A DNA stretch of 21,516 nt from Clostridiales bacterium UBA6386 (GCA_002437585.1 DJQM01000058.1:1-21516); one strand, 5' to 3'; shown: positions 5,625-14,372, counted from the stretch's first letter. The notes: generated by a model not told the origin, from the sequence alone. A program made the numbers and translations.

Positions 5625-7793
5625 TTAATCAGCCTGGTTTTCAAAGGCGGTGACTTCGCTGGCCGCATCCATTTCGTAGTAGCTGGTCAGAATCTGCTCG
5701 GCCACGGGAGCCAGCCAGGAACCGTGCGCCACCTTCTCGCCGTACAGGGCGATGGCGATGTCCGGAGCGGCGGCATCCTTCTTCTGGGCGAAGCAGATAA
5801 ACGCGCCGTGGTCGGAGCCAAGGGAGGCGTGCTGGGCGGTGCCGGTTTTGGCATAGACCAGAACCTCGTCCTTCAGCGGCCACACGCCGTCGCCCTCGCC
5901 GTAGAGATCCTTGGGGCCGCCGAAGTAGGCGGTGGCGGTGCCGCCCATCTGGGTGATGACCTTGCGCATACCCGTCCAGTAGGTCTCGATGGTGGTGGAG
6001 GCCATTTCCAGACGGCTGGCGATTTCCGGCTGATTCTCCTTGATCAGGGTGCGGTAGTCCGAGGACACCACCCGGCTCAGGAAGGTGGCCTTCATCCGGG
6101 TGCCCTTGTTGGCAAGGGTGGAAGCGTAGACGCACAGCTGCAAAGGGGTGAACCGGTATTCGCCCTGGCCGATGGCACCCAGGACACGGTCGCCGGCGGA
6201 GAAGTTGCCGTTGACGCCGGAGCCGTAGATCTGACGCTTGACCTCGGCGGTGTTCAGCCGGCCGGTCTTTTCCACCAGCTCGATGCCGGTGGGCACGCCC
6301 AGACCCAGAGCCTCACAGGTTTCCACCATGTTTTCCTCGTTGTTCAGGTCGCCCAGAACGTAGAAGAAGTAGTTGCAGGAGTAGCACAGCGCGTCGGTGG
6401 CGTCAATGCCGCCGGGGCTTCCGTCAAAGGCGGTGTGAACGAAGTGACCGGAGGTCCAGGCCAGGCAGGTAGGCGCGAAGCCTGGGTACTTGGTAAATAC
6501 GCCCTTATCCTCGATCCGGGTGCCATAGGGGTGAATGATGTTGCCGTACTTATCCCGGTGCTCCATGGCGGAGATCAGGGTACACATTTTGAAGGAGGAT
6601 CCGGGAGGATACTCCGCGCCGAAGGCCCGGTTGAAGAAGGGCTTCAGCTCATCGGCCTCGATCTTGGCCCAGTCCTCGTACATGGTGGCCAGGTTGAAGG
6701 TGGGATAGCTGGCGCAGGCCAGAATCTTGCCCGTCTGGCATTCCATCACGACGACAGCCGCGCCCTGGGCGTCCAGACCGGTGTCGTCGCCCTCGGAGGT
6801 GTTTTGCTCCGGATCCGTGATATTGGCCATGACGTTGGCCAGAGCCTTCTCTGCCACCTCCTGGATCTTGATGTCGATGGTGGTCTCCACGCTGTTTCCG
6901 GCCACAGGCTCCTTGGTGTAGTAGGACTTTGTGGTCGCGCCGTCCTTGTTGACCTCATCGTAGCGGGTGCCGTCAATGCCGTGAAGGTATTCCTCGAAGG
7001 CCAGCTCAAAGCCGGTCTGACCCACCTTCGCGTCCATGGAGTAGCCCTGGTCCTTGTATTCCGCCCACTGGCTGTCGTTCATGCCGCCAAGATAGCCTAA
7101 GATGTGGGCGGCGTACTTGGTGTGATACTCCCGGACGGTGGAGGCCTCCACGTTCAGACCCGGGGTGTTCAGCTCCAGAATGGCGGACAGCTGCTGGTCA
7201 GTCACGTCCTCCAGGAAGGTGTAGGTCGGCAGGTTGGTGATACCGCGCAGGTCAAACTCATACCGGAAGCCGATGACCGCCCGGGCATCCTCATCGGACC
7301 AGCTGGTGGGAATTTCGTAACGCTCGCGCATTTTCTCCACCAGCAGGGGCGCGGTGATGTCCGAGTCCAGACCTCTGTCCACCATGAACAGCTGAAAGTT
7401 ATTCTGCCAGGTGGTGGTAAAATCCGTCAGGGTATAGACGAAGGGGCGGTTGGTGGACACGGGGAAGTGATCGGAATAGGTAATGCCCAGCTCCCGGCAC
7501 TTCTGCACCAGGGTGTAAAGGGCCTGGTTGCAGTTGGGGTTGGACTTGGTGACGTAGTGGTTGAACACCAGGTTGTAGGAAGCCCGGTTGCCCACCAGCA
7601 CATTGCCGTTGCGGTCGAGAATATCGCCCCGGGCGGCGCGGACGGTGGTGATGGTGCTGTAAACCTGGGTATTGTCGGTATCGCCTTTGGTATCAATAAT
7701 CTGAAGCTTGTAGAGCCTGAAAGAGTAAAGAAGCAGGATAAACGCGAACAATCCCAGAAACATACCAGCACGGAAGCGGCTTATTCTTTCCAT
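5625..7793 (-). CDS. mrdA: Penicillin-binding protein 2 (elongation transpeptidase)
   Basis: This 722-residue class B PBP has one N-terminal membrane helix (about 10-28) and an external PBP-dimer domain beginning near RAARGDILDRNGN. The C-terminal transpeptidase has all three motifs: Ser399-Ser-Phe-Lys402 (SxxK, acyl-enzyme Ser399), Ser472-Cys-Asn474 (SxN) and Lys649-Thr-Gly. It cross-links peptidoglycan during side-wall elongation as partner of RodA and the Mre proteins, and is a beta-lactam target. The start codon overlaps the end of mreD by 13 bases and is preceded by GGAGG, so translation is probably coupled. It is the last gene of the maf-mreC-mreD-mrdA unit. No RodA gene is adjacent. 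Confidence 0.95.
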   Translation of the reverse strand: MERISRFRAGMFLGLFAFILLLYSFRLYKLQIIDTKGDTDNTQVYSTITTVRAARGDILDRNGNVLVGNRASYNLVFNHYVTKSNPNCNQALYTLVQKCRELGITYSDHFPVSTNRPFVYTLTDFTTTWQNNFQLFMVDRGLDSDITAPLLVEKMRERYEIPTSWSDEDARAVIGFRYEFDLRGITNLPTYTFLEDVTDQQLSAILELNTPGLNVEASTVREYHTKYAAHILGYLGGMNDSQWAEYKDQGYSMDAKVGQTGFELAFEEYLHGIDGTRYDEVNKDGATTKSYYTKEPVAGNSVETTIDIKIQEVAEKALANVMANITDPEQNTSEGDDTGLDAQGAAVVVMECQTGKILACASYPTFNLATMYEDWAKIEADELKPFFNRAFGAEYPPGSSFKMCTLISAMEHRDKYGNIIHPYGTRIEDKGVFTKYPGFAPTCLAWTSGHFVHTAFDGSPGGIDATDALCYSCNYFFYVLGDLNNEENMVETCEALGLGVPTGIELVEKTGRLNTAEVKRQIYGSGVNGNFSAGDRVLGAIGQGEYRFTPLQLCVYASTLANKGTRMKATFLSRVVSSDYRTLIKENQPEIASRLEMASTTIETYWTGMRKVITQMGGTATAYFGGPKDLYGEGDGVWPLKDEVLVYAKTGTAQHASLGSDHGAFICFAQKKDAAAPDIAIALYGEKVAHGSWLAPVAEQILTSYYEMDAASEVTAFENQAD

Positions 7794-8437
7794 GTATTAC
7801 CTCCAATGAGACCGGTTTTGTTGATCAGGGAATAAAGTGGAATCATGATCAGACAGGTGTATAGACAGGTGAGCAGGAAATAGTGGAGCCGTCCCCAGTA
7901 GGTCAGGCCCATGAGAAGGCCCGTGACGAACAGCCCCAGCTCGTAGCAGATGAGAGCCAGCATGGCGGTGACGGTCAGGCTGCCCCGGCTCCGGTGCCAG
8001 TACATCTGCCGCACCATGGTGGCGAAGATGCCGAAAACAGACATCAGGCCGATGCAGTAGGGGCCGGGGGCGGTGCCGGAAAAATAGTAGAGGACGGAGG
8101 CAATCAGCACAAAGAGGCTTCCCACATCCGTTCCCTCCACCACGGTGATGAGCAGAATGGCGGCAACTGGCAGGTCGGTGGTGGCGCCAAGCAGAGGCAG
8201 ACGGCACATCACCGTGTCCTGGACGACCAGGCACACCACGACGATGGCCACATACAGCACCCATTTGGTCAGCCGGAGCCGCTGCTGCTGGGTCAGCTTC
8301 CGGGTCTTGAACAGGGTGGCGGTGGTCGCGTCGGGCTTGAATTCGTTCAGGTTTTGCTTTTTGTGTCGGCGGAACAGATCGGTCAGGCTTCGCTGCCGGG
8401 GCCGCCGGGAGGACTTGCGCTTCTTCTTTTCAGCCAT
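7781..8437 (-). CDS. mreD: Rod shape-determining protein MreD
   Basis: This 218-residue integral membrane protein of the elongasome has about five hydrophobic helices between residues 58 and 210, including WVLYVAIVVVCLVVQD and ALICYELGLFVTGLLMGL. The first 57 residues are strongly basic and hydrophilic (KKKRKSSRRPRQR at the start). They form a cytoplasmic extension absent from short MreD proteins of about 160-170 residues. An AGAGGGA ribosome site lies upstream of the ATG. It starts 12 bases after mreC stops and overlaps mrdA by 13 bases. Assignment rests on topology, size and the mreC/mrdA neighbours more than on a sequence motif. Confidence 0.9.
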   Translation of the reverse strand: MAEKKKRKSSRRPRQRSLTDLFRRHKKQNLNEFKPDATTATLFKTRKLTQQQRLRLTKWVLYVAIVVVCLVVQDTVMCRLPLLGATTDLPVAAILLITVVEGTDVGSLFVLIASVLYYFSGTAPGPYCIGLMSVFGIFATMVRQMYWHRSRGSLTVTAMLALICYELGLFVTGLLMGLTYWGRLHYFLLTCLYTCLIMIPLYSLINKTGLIGGNTWKE

Positions 8438-8449
8438 GGCCGTTCCCTC

Positions 8450-9397
8450 TTAGCCGAAGCCCCCGTCGGGAGAGGTCTCCGACGTGACGGTTGGCTCGGT
8501 GGCGGCAGTGGTTTCCTCCGTGGCGCCGGTGCCGGTGCCGGTGGTGGTGCCGGTGCTGGTGGTGGTGGCCTCGGTGGTGTACTCGGTGATGATGAACACC
8601 TGCTCCAGGGAGTTGATCTCCGCGGCGGGATCCAGAAGGGCGTACTTGGCAATGCCCGTTTCCTCAAAGCCCGCGTCCACGATGTTGCCCATGATCAGAC
8701 CCCGGGGGTACACGGTGGAGCCGGAGGTCACCACCTGCTCCTTATTGCGGATGATGGCGGCGGAGGGCAGGTAGTTCATCTGAAGCAAGGTCTGGTGGCC
8801 GTCGATGTAGCCGCCCTTGACCATGCCGTTGTAGCCGGAGGAGGAGATGGTGCCGGAAATTTCCAGAGTGGAGTCCAGGATGGTTGTGACCACCGCGTAG
8901 TTCAGGCCTACCTCTGTGACCAGACCCACCACTTCGCCGTTTTCCGTGATGGCGCACATGTTCACCTGGATACCGGAGTTGGTGCCCCGGTTGATGGTCA
9001 GGGTGTTCTCCCAGTCCGAGGAGCTCCAGCCGATGATGTAGGCGTCCACCAGCTTGTAGTCCTCGTGGGTCTCCAGCAGGTTAAGCCCCTTGCGCAGACG
9101 CTGGTTTTCCCGGGAGACGGACTCGGCCTGTCGGGCGGTGTCCTCCATTTCGGAAAGCTGCTTTTTCAGCACCTCGTTTTCCGCGGCCAGCGCCTCATAG
9201 CGGAACATGTAGCCATAGTACTTTTCCGCCATGGAGGTCAGGGCGGTGGAGGCCGCCCGGAAGGGAGCCAGCGCGCCCTTCACCGCCAAGTCCACCACCG
9301 AGGTGTTGGACACGCCGCTGGCGATGGCCAGGGCGATGGACAGCAGGATGGCAAGCACCACAAGCACCTTTACCTTGGTGCTGAAGAGATTTCTCAT
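8450..9397 (-). CDS. mreC: Cell shape-determining protein MreC
   Basis: This 315-residue elongasome scaffold has a short cytoplasmic start, one membrane helix (about 9-28) and a coiled coil around residues 58-105. The beta-rich MreC core contains VDAYIIGWSSSDWENTLTINRGTNSGI and the following strands. The last 44 residues form an unusual Thr/Ser/Gly/Glu-rich tail outside the membrane. MreC links MreD and the PBP2-RodA complex. The ATG overlaps the maf stop as ATGA and has GGAGGA upstream, indicating translational coupling with maf. Confidence 0.94.
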   Translation of the reverse strand: MRNLFSTKVKVLVVLAILLSIALAIASGVSNTSVVDLAVKGALAPFRAASTALTSMAEKYYGYMFRYEALAAENEVLKKQLSEMEDTARQAESVSRENQRLRKGLNLLETHEDYKLVDAYIIGWSSSDWENTLTINRGTNSGIQVNMCAITENGEVVGLVTEVGLNYAVVTTILDSTLEISGTISSSGYNGMVKGGYIDGHQTLLQMNYLPSAAIIRNKEQVVTSGSTVYPRGLIMGNIVDAGFEETGIAKYALLDPAAEINSLEQVFIITEYTTEATTTSTGTTTGTGTGATEETTAATEPTVTSETSPDGGFG

Positions 9398-9969
9398 TGG
9401 GTATCCTCCATGATTTCCGGGGCAATTTCCCGCAATGCCTGACCCAGGCGGCAGACGGGCAGCCCCATAACGTTATAGTAATCGCCCACCATCCGCTCGC
9501 AGAACAGGGCGGCTCCCCCTTGGATGCCGTAGGCTCCGGCCTTGTCCATCGGCTCGCCGGTGGCGATGTAGCGGTCGATTTCCTTTGGGGAAAGGTGCCG
9601 GAAGTGCAGGTCTGTGACCTCGGTGAAGGTCTCTCCAAGGCTTCTGCGCAGCACGGTGCAGCCGGTCATCACCTGGTGATCCCGGCCGGAAAGCAGGGTG
9701 AGCATTTTCCGGGCTTCCTCGGCCGAGTGGGGCTTTCCCAGCACCTTCCCTTCACAGACCACGATGGTGTCCGCGGCGACGACCAGGTCGTCTTTTTCCC
9801 GGGGGACGGCCAGAGCCTTCTGGCGGCTGAGCCGGGCCACCTCGTCAAAGGGAGCCTGAGCCGGATCCATGGTTTCGTCGATATCCGCCGGGCACACGGT
9901 GAAGGGAAAGCCGAACAGACCCAGCAGCTCCTTTCTCCGGGGCGACCCGGAGGCTAAAATCAGTCGCAT
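9394..9969 (-). CDS. maf: Maf-family nucleotide pyrophosphatase
   Basis: This 191-residue cytoplasmic house-cleaning enzyme hydrolyses non-canonical or excess nucleoside triphosphates (the family includes dTTP/UTP pyrophosphatases) and is linked to septum control in Bacillus. The signature ASGSPRRKELL opens the protein. AADTIV, the GKP loop and GAYGIQGGAALF are the other conserved blocks. The start is taken at the second ATG of the frame, because AAGGAAGG runs directly into the first ATG and leaves proper spacing only to the second. It leads the mreC-mreD-mrdA unit, the classical arrangement except that mreB is absent. Confidence 0.93.
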   Translation of the reverse strand: MRLILASGSPRRKELLGLFGFPFTVCPADIDETMDPAQAPFDEVARLSRQKALAVPREKDDLVVAADTIVVCEGKVLGKPHSAEEARKMLTLLSGRDHQVMTGCTVLRRSLGETFTEVTDLHFRHLSPKEIDRYIATGEPMDKAGAYGIQGGAALFCERMVGDYYNVMGLPVCRLGQALREIAPEIMEDTQ

Positions 9970-9987
9970 AAACATCCTTCCTTGATG

Positions 9988-10173
9988 AATGCAAAATTCA
10001 AAATGCAGAATGCAAAATGAACGTTTTCGGGAAACTCAGTAGGGGCCGATGCCCACATCGGCCCGTCCTATATATAGCCAGGTTTTACTAACGGGCCGAT
10101 GAGGGCATCGGCCCCTACGAAATGTCGGAACACAGAAAACAAATTTTGCATTTTGCATTCTGCATTTTGCATT
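9988..10173. repeat. Nested double inverted repeat (families C and D)
   Basis: The inner pair, 10040-10066 and 10091-10117, are 27-bp inverted repeats with a single mismatch. Each half is itself near-palindromic (GGGCCGATG/CATCGGCCC). The outer pair is an exact 19-base inverted match, AAAATGCAGAATGCAAAAT, at 10000-10018 and its complement at 10150-10168, with further ATGCAAAA units beyond. The block fills the spacer between the U32 gene and maf, both on the minus strand. The maf promoter must lie within or beside it. Confidence 0.85.
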
Positions 10174-10177
10174 TCCA

Positions 10178-12259
10178 TCACTCCACGCCGCGCAGATACA
10201 ATCCTCTCGTACACGCGCCGGGGTCGAAGGGGGCGGGGTTCAGGTAATCCTCCAGAACCCGGTCAACCTCCCGTGCGTTTTCCGTGGTGAAGTACAGCCG
10301 GATGGCCCAGACCCCCAGCTTGGCCAGGTCGTCCTGCCGATCCAGCCAGCTGAGCTTCTTGCCGTTGAACAGCACGCTGCGGCAGCTGTCCCCGTCCTTG
10401 AGAATGGGAAATTCCGCGCCGGTTTTGTCCGTGAGCTTGGTGCTGCCTAAGTGGCAGGTACACTCGCCGGTGCGCCCCTGAATGAGGCACTGCTCCGTGA
10501 TCATCAGGGGCATTCTGCCGTAGGCTAAGATTTCCGCGTTCACCGCCTTGCTTAAGTCCCGGATCTGGGGCAGGGTCATCTCGAAGCTGACGAGAGCGGA
10601 GCAGACCTCCAGGGAGCGCAGCACGTTCATGGACACGGAATTGTAGATGTTCAGGCCGAAATCCCCGTGAAGCCGCATGCCCGCCTCCCGGGCGGGAGCC
10701 AGCAGACCCAGGTTGCCGACCAGGGCGTTTTTCACCCCGATGCTTTGCAGCATAGCCAGGTCTTTCCTGAGCTTGGGCATTTCCCCGTCGTGAACGATCC
10801 GGGGCAGTGCCACCGCCAGCCGCCCCCGCTTCACGAGCAATCCGGTCATTTCCGGGTCGGCGGCCAGGATGTGCAGCGGCACATACAGCATGGCGGTTTC
10901 GGAATTGAGCAGATTCGGGGTCAGCTGCTCCCGTGTCGTGACCTGGACGGTCAGACCGGGCAGCTCCTTGGATCCCCGGTAATCGGGAACGCTTTTGGGG
11001 GGATTGATGGGGTAATCCGCCCGCCGGGCCCGCAGGGCGGTGAGCTGGTTGAGTACGTCCCGGCGCATGGCATTGACGGCGGCGGCGGAGATGATGAGTC
11101 CCGGATCCACCCGCGTGCGTACCTCCACGCAGCGGTAAGGGGTGCCGCCGGTTTTGGCTACCCGCTGGGCAAGCATTTCCCCGGTGAGCGCGATGTTCCG
11201 GGCAAGCTCCGGCCGGGGGCCGGCGGCGGTGCAGGTGCGGCCTTCCGGGTCGGTGGCGGTGAGGGAGCTTCCGTCCACAGTGACCACCGCCCGGAATTTC
11301 AGGTCCACCAGAGGGGTTTCCCCCGCCTCAAAGGACTGCCTGGCCGCCTGGAGCCACTGGGGATCGTCCCGGGTGTCCTGGCGGATGCCGAACATTTTCC
11401 GGTTGACCCGGCTGGTGTAGTAGCCGTCGGTGAAGCCCTGGCGGTTGAAGGCGGTCATGAGCGCGTCCATCATGGGCTTGGTGACGACTCCTTCGTCGAT
11501 GGCCTTCCGGTACACAGCGGTAACGGTGGCCACATACTCCGGCTTTTTCATCCGACCCTCCAGCTTCACGGAGGCCACGCCCATGCTCTCCAGCTCTTTT
11601 AAGTAGTGCACCAGGCAGTTGTCCTTCAGGCTCAGGGGGTACTTTTCCTCCCAGCGGCCATAGCCGTAGCTCTGGCGGCAGGGCTGGGCGCACCGACCCC
11701 GGTTGCCGGAGCGGCCGCCGATGGCGGCGGACAGATAGCACTGGCCGCTGTAGCTCATGCACAGAGCCCCGTGGGCGAAGACTTCGATTTCAATGGGGGA
11801 ATTTGCGCAGATGTATTGAATTTCCTCCCGGCTCAGCTCCCGGCTGAGCACCACCCGCTTCATGCCCATGGCGGCGCACAGCTGCACCCCAGGCAGGGAG
11901 TGGATGGTCATCTGGGTGGAGCCGTGGATGGGGATGTGGGGGGCGATCTGGCGGCAAAGCTGGACAACGCCTAAGTCCTGGACGATAAAAGCGTCGATAT
12001 TATACTGGGCGGCGTGGCGGATCAGCTCCGCGGCCTCCTTCATCTCCCGGTCGGAGACCAGGGTGTTCAGGGTCAGGTGGACGTCCACCCCCCGGACGTG
12101 GCAGTATTTCACCGCGTCCACCAGGGTCTGGGGGGTGAAATTCTTCGCGCTCTGGCGGGCGTTCAGATTGCCCACGCCCAGATACACCGCGTTGGCACCG
12201 TTCTGCACCGCGGCCCGCAGAGCCTCCATGGAGCCGGCGGGGGACAGTAATTCCAGCAT
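10178..12259 (-). CDS. Peptidase U32-family protein (RlhA/TrhP-like RNA hydroxylation)
   Basis: This 693-residue protein has an N-terminal U32 TIM-barrel domain beginning MLELLSPAGSMEALRAAVQNGANAVYLG. Four conserved cysteines (Cys167, Cys174, Cys190, Cys194) suit Fe-S binding. The long C-terminal half contains a second barrel-like region (AYGRMPLMITEQC), as in the long RlhA type. Relatives carry out prephenate-dependent hydroxylation of 23S rRNA C2501 (RlhA) or tRNA U34 (TrhP). Which RNA this one modifies cannot be told here. The old name collagenase-like protease is probably misleading. The ATG has GGAGA six to eight bases upstream. An in-frame TTG 18 bases earlier overlaps that region and is rejected. 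Confidence 0.88.
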   Translation of the reverse strand: MLELLSPAGSMEALRAAVQNGANAVYLGVGNLNARQSAKNFTPQTLVDAVKYCHVRGVDVHLTLNTLVSDREMKEAAELIRHAAQYNIDAFIVQDLGVVQLCRQIAPHIPIHGSTQMTIHSLPGVQLCAAMGMKRVVLSRELSREEIQYICANSPIEIEVFAHGALCMSYSGQCYLSAAIGGRSGNRGRCAQPCRQSYGYGRWEEKYPLSLKDNCLVHYLKELESMGVASVKLEGRMKKPEYVATVTAVYRKAIDEGVVTKPMMDALMTAFNRQGFTDGYYTSRVNRKMFGIRQDTRDDPQWLQAARQSFEAGETPLVDLKFRAVVTVDGSSLTATDPEGRTCTAAGPRPELARNIALTGEMLAQRVAKTGGTPYRCVEVRTRVDPGLIISAAAVNAMRRDVLNQLTALRARRADYPINPPKSVPDYRGSKELPGLTVQVTTREQLTPNLLNSETAMLYVPLHILAADPEMTGLLVKRGRLAVALPRIVHDGEMPKLRKDLAMLQSIGVKNALVGNLGLLAPAREAGMRLHGDFGLNIYNSVSMNVLRSLEVCSALVSFEMTLPQIRDLSKAVNAEILAYGRMPLMITEQCLIQGRTGECTCHLGSTKLTDKTGAEFPILKDGDSCRSVLFNGKKLSWLDRQDDLAKLGVWAIRLYFTTENAREVDRVLEDYLNPAPFDPGACTRGLYLRGVE

Positions 12260-12312
12260 AGTCTTCTCTCCGTTCAAAGGTTTGCATACTTCCGCATCCT
12301 ATCATTGCCCAC

Positions 12313-12341
12313 AGTATACCACAAACGCCGGGAAACTTCCA
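12313..12341 (-). promoter_or_regulatory. Possible promoter of the U32 gene
   Basis: Read on the minus strand, an extended -10 TGGTATACT (core at 12313-12318) lies about 54 bases ahead of the start codon. The hexamer 17 bases upstream, TGGAAG, is a poor -35. The extended -10 makes it plausible. Confidence 0.5.
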
Positions 12342-12407
12342 CCCCCGCCGGGGAGAATTCAAGAAAAATTCAAGGGCTGTTCAGATTTATTTCCGCCCAA
12401 AATGCAC

Positions 12408-12438
12408 AAAAAGAGGAAGCAAACCGAAATTTGCTTCC
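12408..12438 (-). terminator. Rho-independent terminator of the GT-C-like gene
   Basis: On the minus strand, GGAAGCAAA (12430-12438) pairs perfectly with TTTGCTTCC (12415-12423) over a six-base loop. TCTTTTT follows. It lies just after the stop codon at 12450. Confidence 0.88.
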
Positions 12439-12449
12439 GTCTTTTGCAC

Positions 12450-14183
12450 TTATTCGTCCAGCCAGAGATTGATAACTGGGCGGCCGGTCTGACTGGGATA
12501 GTGGGCGGCGACCCATCGGGCGACCTCCGGCTCATCGGGGTCATAAATCAGCAGGAAATGGGGGTTGTCTTCCGTCAGACTGTCCAGGTCGGTCTCCGTT
12601 ATCACCCGGACGGAGCTGGCGCGGAAGACATAGCGGGTCAGAATATACATGTAGCCGTTGTCATCGGCGAACTCCGCAGGCACCAGAACCCGGTAGGATT
12701 CTCCTTCCGGCAGGCCGTATTCCAGACGCACCGACTCAATCCATTCCCGCTTGGACGGATCCTCTCTGCCCCGGAAGACGGCATCCATAGAGCCAAGGTT
12801 CAGGTAGAGGAAGGCAAACAGTGCCAGCGAAACCCCGGCGGTCAGGGCTGCGGCCTGCCGCCCGGAGGGCGCGTCGGAAATCAGCCGGAGCACCGGGAGC
12901 ATATTCAGATAGAGAATTGCCAAAAGGATGGTTTTGGTGTACCGCTCCACACCGCCCAGATGCAGAGCCTCCACCGTGGGCATGGAGAACAGATACATGC
13001 CCAGATTTCCCAGCTGATACAGAAGGTACAGCCCCACGGACAGCAGGGCGATTTTGGTAAAATCCCTGCCCAGCGGCCGATCCAGAAGGAAAACCAGCCC
13101 GCCCACCCCGGCGCAGAAAACCACGGTCAGCCAAAGCCCCCGGTAGGTGACGGCAAAGGTCAGAAAGGAGCGGCAGATGGCCAGAATGTCCTCGGCGGTT
13201 TTTCCCAGAAGGGTGACCTGATAGTTGGACAGGGTCATAGCGTGGGTGGTGAGGGCGGCTTCCGGGAAGACGTAGACACAATGCTTCTGCCACAGCAGCA
13301 GGGAAACCAGGGGAGCCAGGAGAACCAGAGAGCAGGAACGCCAGGCCTTTTGCCGATGAGCGTAAAATCCGATGACCAGAGCCACAGGGAGAAGAAAGAA
13401 GATTCCGGAATTTTTGATCTGAACCAGCCAGATAGCATAGCAGGCGGCGCCGAAAAGCTCGAATTTTCCGAACTCTTCCCTGCAATGGGTCACCGTGAAG
13501 AGCAGGGCGCACATCCCCACCATGGGAAGCAGAGTGTCCACCAGAAGATCGGTAATGGCGGTGTTGTAGTCGAACACAAACCAGGCAAAGCCCACCAGGG
13601 CGGCGCAGCAAAGGGGCTTTTGCCCGGTCGCCCGGGAGAACAGCGGTAATATCGCCGCGGCGATGGCATAGGCCTGAGCCAGCATTTGCAGCGGCTCGGC
13701 GGATCCCACCAGATGGGCGAAGTAGTAGATGTAGGCGGCACTGCCCAGGGGGTATTCCTGGAAGTGAATCAAGGTGTCCGCAAAATTGGGGAACCGATCC
13801 GAGCGAAGCATTTCCCGCACAACCAGTGCCCAGTGGGAAAAATTGTCATATTGCAGGAACATTTTTCCCCTGACCGCAAGGGCACAGCCAATCAGGATCA
13901 GCAGCAGGGCGGCATAGCCATAATCCATGTATTTCCGGAGAAAGCCCAGGGATTTTTCCCGGAATACCCTCAGAAAAAGTCCGAAAAAGCCAAAAAGATA
14001 CAGAGCCAGGGCGGTCTCCGGCAGCAGGTTCCAGAGCCCGGCCAGAAGCAGCACGCTCACCTGCACCGCAATGGTCAGGCTGGGCAGAAAGTAAATTTGA
14101 ATTTTGTTTCCGCCGACCATACGCAGCAGCTCGAAGGAACCCAGGGTGGACAGCGCAAAGAAAAACAGCTTTCCTGTTGTCAT
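12450..14183 (-). CDS. Polytopic membrane protein, GT-C glycosyltransferase-like, function unknown
   Basis: This 577-residue protein has roughly 11-13 hydrophobic helices through residue ~465, then a soluble C-terminal domain of about 110 residues. After an early helix, the segment QYDNFSHWALVVREMLRSDRFPN places Asp113 where GT-C enzymes carry their catalytic acidic residue in the first external loop. This suggests transfer of a sugar from a lipid carrier outside the membrane, but no family motif is decisive and the acceptor is unknown. The ribosome site is weak (GGGG). A consensus promoter lies upstream and a perfect terminator follows, so it is a single-gene unit. Its Phe/Leu-rich composition differs from the soluble neighbours. 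Confidence 0.65.
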   Translation of the reverse strand: MTTGKLFFFALSTLGSFELLRMVGGNKIQIYFLPSLTIAVQVSVLLLAGLWNLLPETALALYLFGFFGLFLRVFREKSLGFLRKYMDYGYAALLLILIGCALAVRGKMFLQYDNFSHWALVVREMLRSDRFPNFADTLIHFQEYPLGSAAYIYYFAHLVGSAEPLQMLAQAYAIAAAILPLFSRATGQKPLCCAALVGFAWFVFDYNTAITDLLVDTLLPMVGMCALLFTVTHCREEFGKFELFGAACYAIWLVQIKNSGIFFLLPVALVIGFYAHRQKAWRSCSLVLLAPLVSLLLWQKHCVYVFPEAALTTHAMTLSNYQVTLLGKTAEDILAICRSFLTFAVTYRGLWLTVVFCAGVGGLVFLLDRPLGRDFTKIALLSVGLYLLYQLGNLGMYLFSMPTVEALHLGGVERYTKTILLAILYLNMLPVLRLISDAPSGRQAAALTAGVSLALFAFLYLNLGSMDAVFRGREDPSKREWIESVRLEYGLPEGESYRVLVPAEFADDNGYMYILTRYVFRASSVRVITETDLDSLTEDNPHFLLIYDPDEPEVARWVAAHYPSQTGRPVINLWLDE

Positions 14184-14218
14184 TTGGATACCCCATTCTC
14201 ATGAAACAAGCTATCTGT

Positions 14219-14247
14219 ATCATACCCGGTTTTTTCCGTGCTGTCAA
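14219..14247 (-). promoter_or_regulatory. Consensus promoter of the GT-C-like gene
   Basis: On the minus strand TTGACA (14242-14247), exactly 17 bases and TATGAT (14219-14224) precede the start codon at 14183. The -35 touches the edge of the degenerate repeat beginning near 14248. Confidence 0.88.
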
Positions 14248-14372
14248 TAAGGGAAACACCGCGCAATTGCGCCTGCGAGACTCAGCCGTCTTTTGGCTCC
14301 ATTTCTTCCGTTTGAAAAATGGCAAATATAGCCAGCCGCCGCCGGCTCTTGCCGATTTCATCAGCGCTTCCT
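14248..14372. mobile_element. Degenerate MITE-like element, copy 3
   Basis: The right part (CTCTTGCCGATTTCATCAGCGCTTCC, 14346-14371, given here in pieces: CTCTTGCCGATTTCA then TCAGCGCTTCC) matches the end of copies 1 and 2. An internal CCGTTTGAAAAA block is shared with the 167-bp copy. The left end, TAAGGGAAACACCGCG, diverges, and no TA remains on the right. It separates the rubredoxin terminator from the GT-C-like gene promoter. Confidence 0.6.

Noticed and set aside
5529..7100. 523-codon plus-strand frame antisense to mrdA
   Set aside because: High-GC shadow of a real gene: the minus strand holds the complete PBP2 with all catalytic motifs, and the plus frame has no family features or ribosome site.
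7883..9442. 519-codon plus-strand frame antisense to mreC and mreD
   Set aside because: Its Gly/His/Gln-rich composition is typical of antisense frames. It spans several real minus-strand genes.
9988..10173. CRISPR array
   Set aside because: The repeats are inverted and few, without regular spacers. No cas genes are present anywhere in the window.
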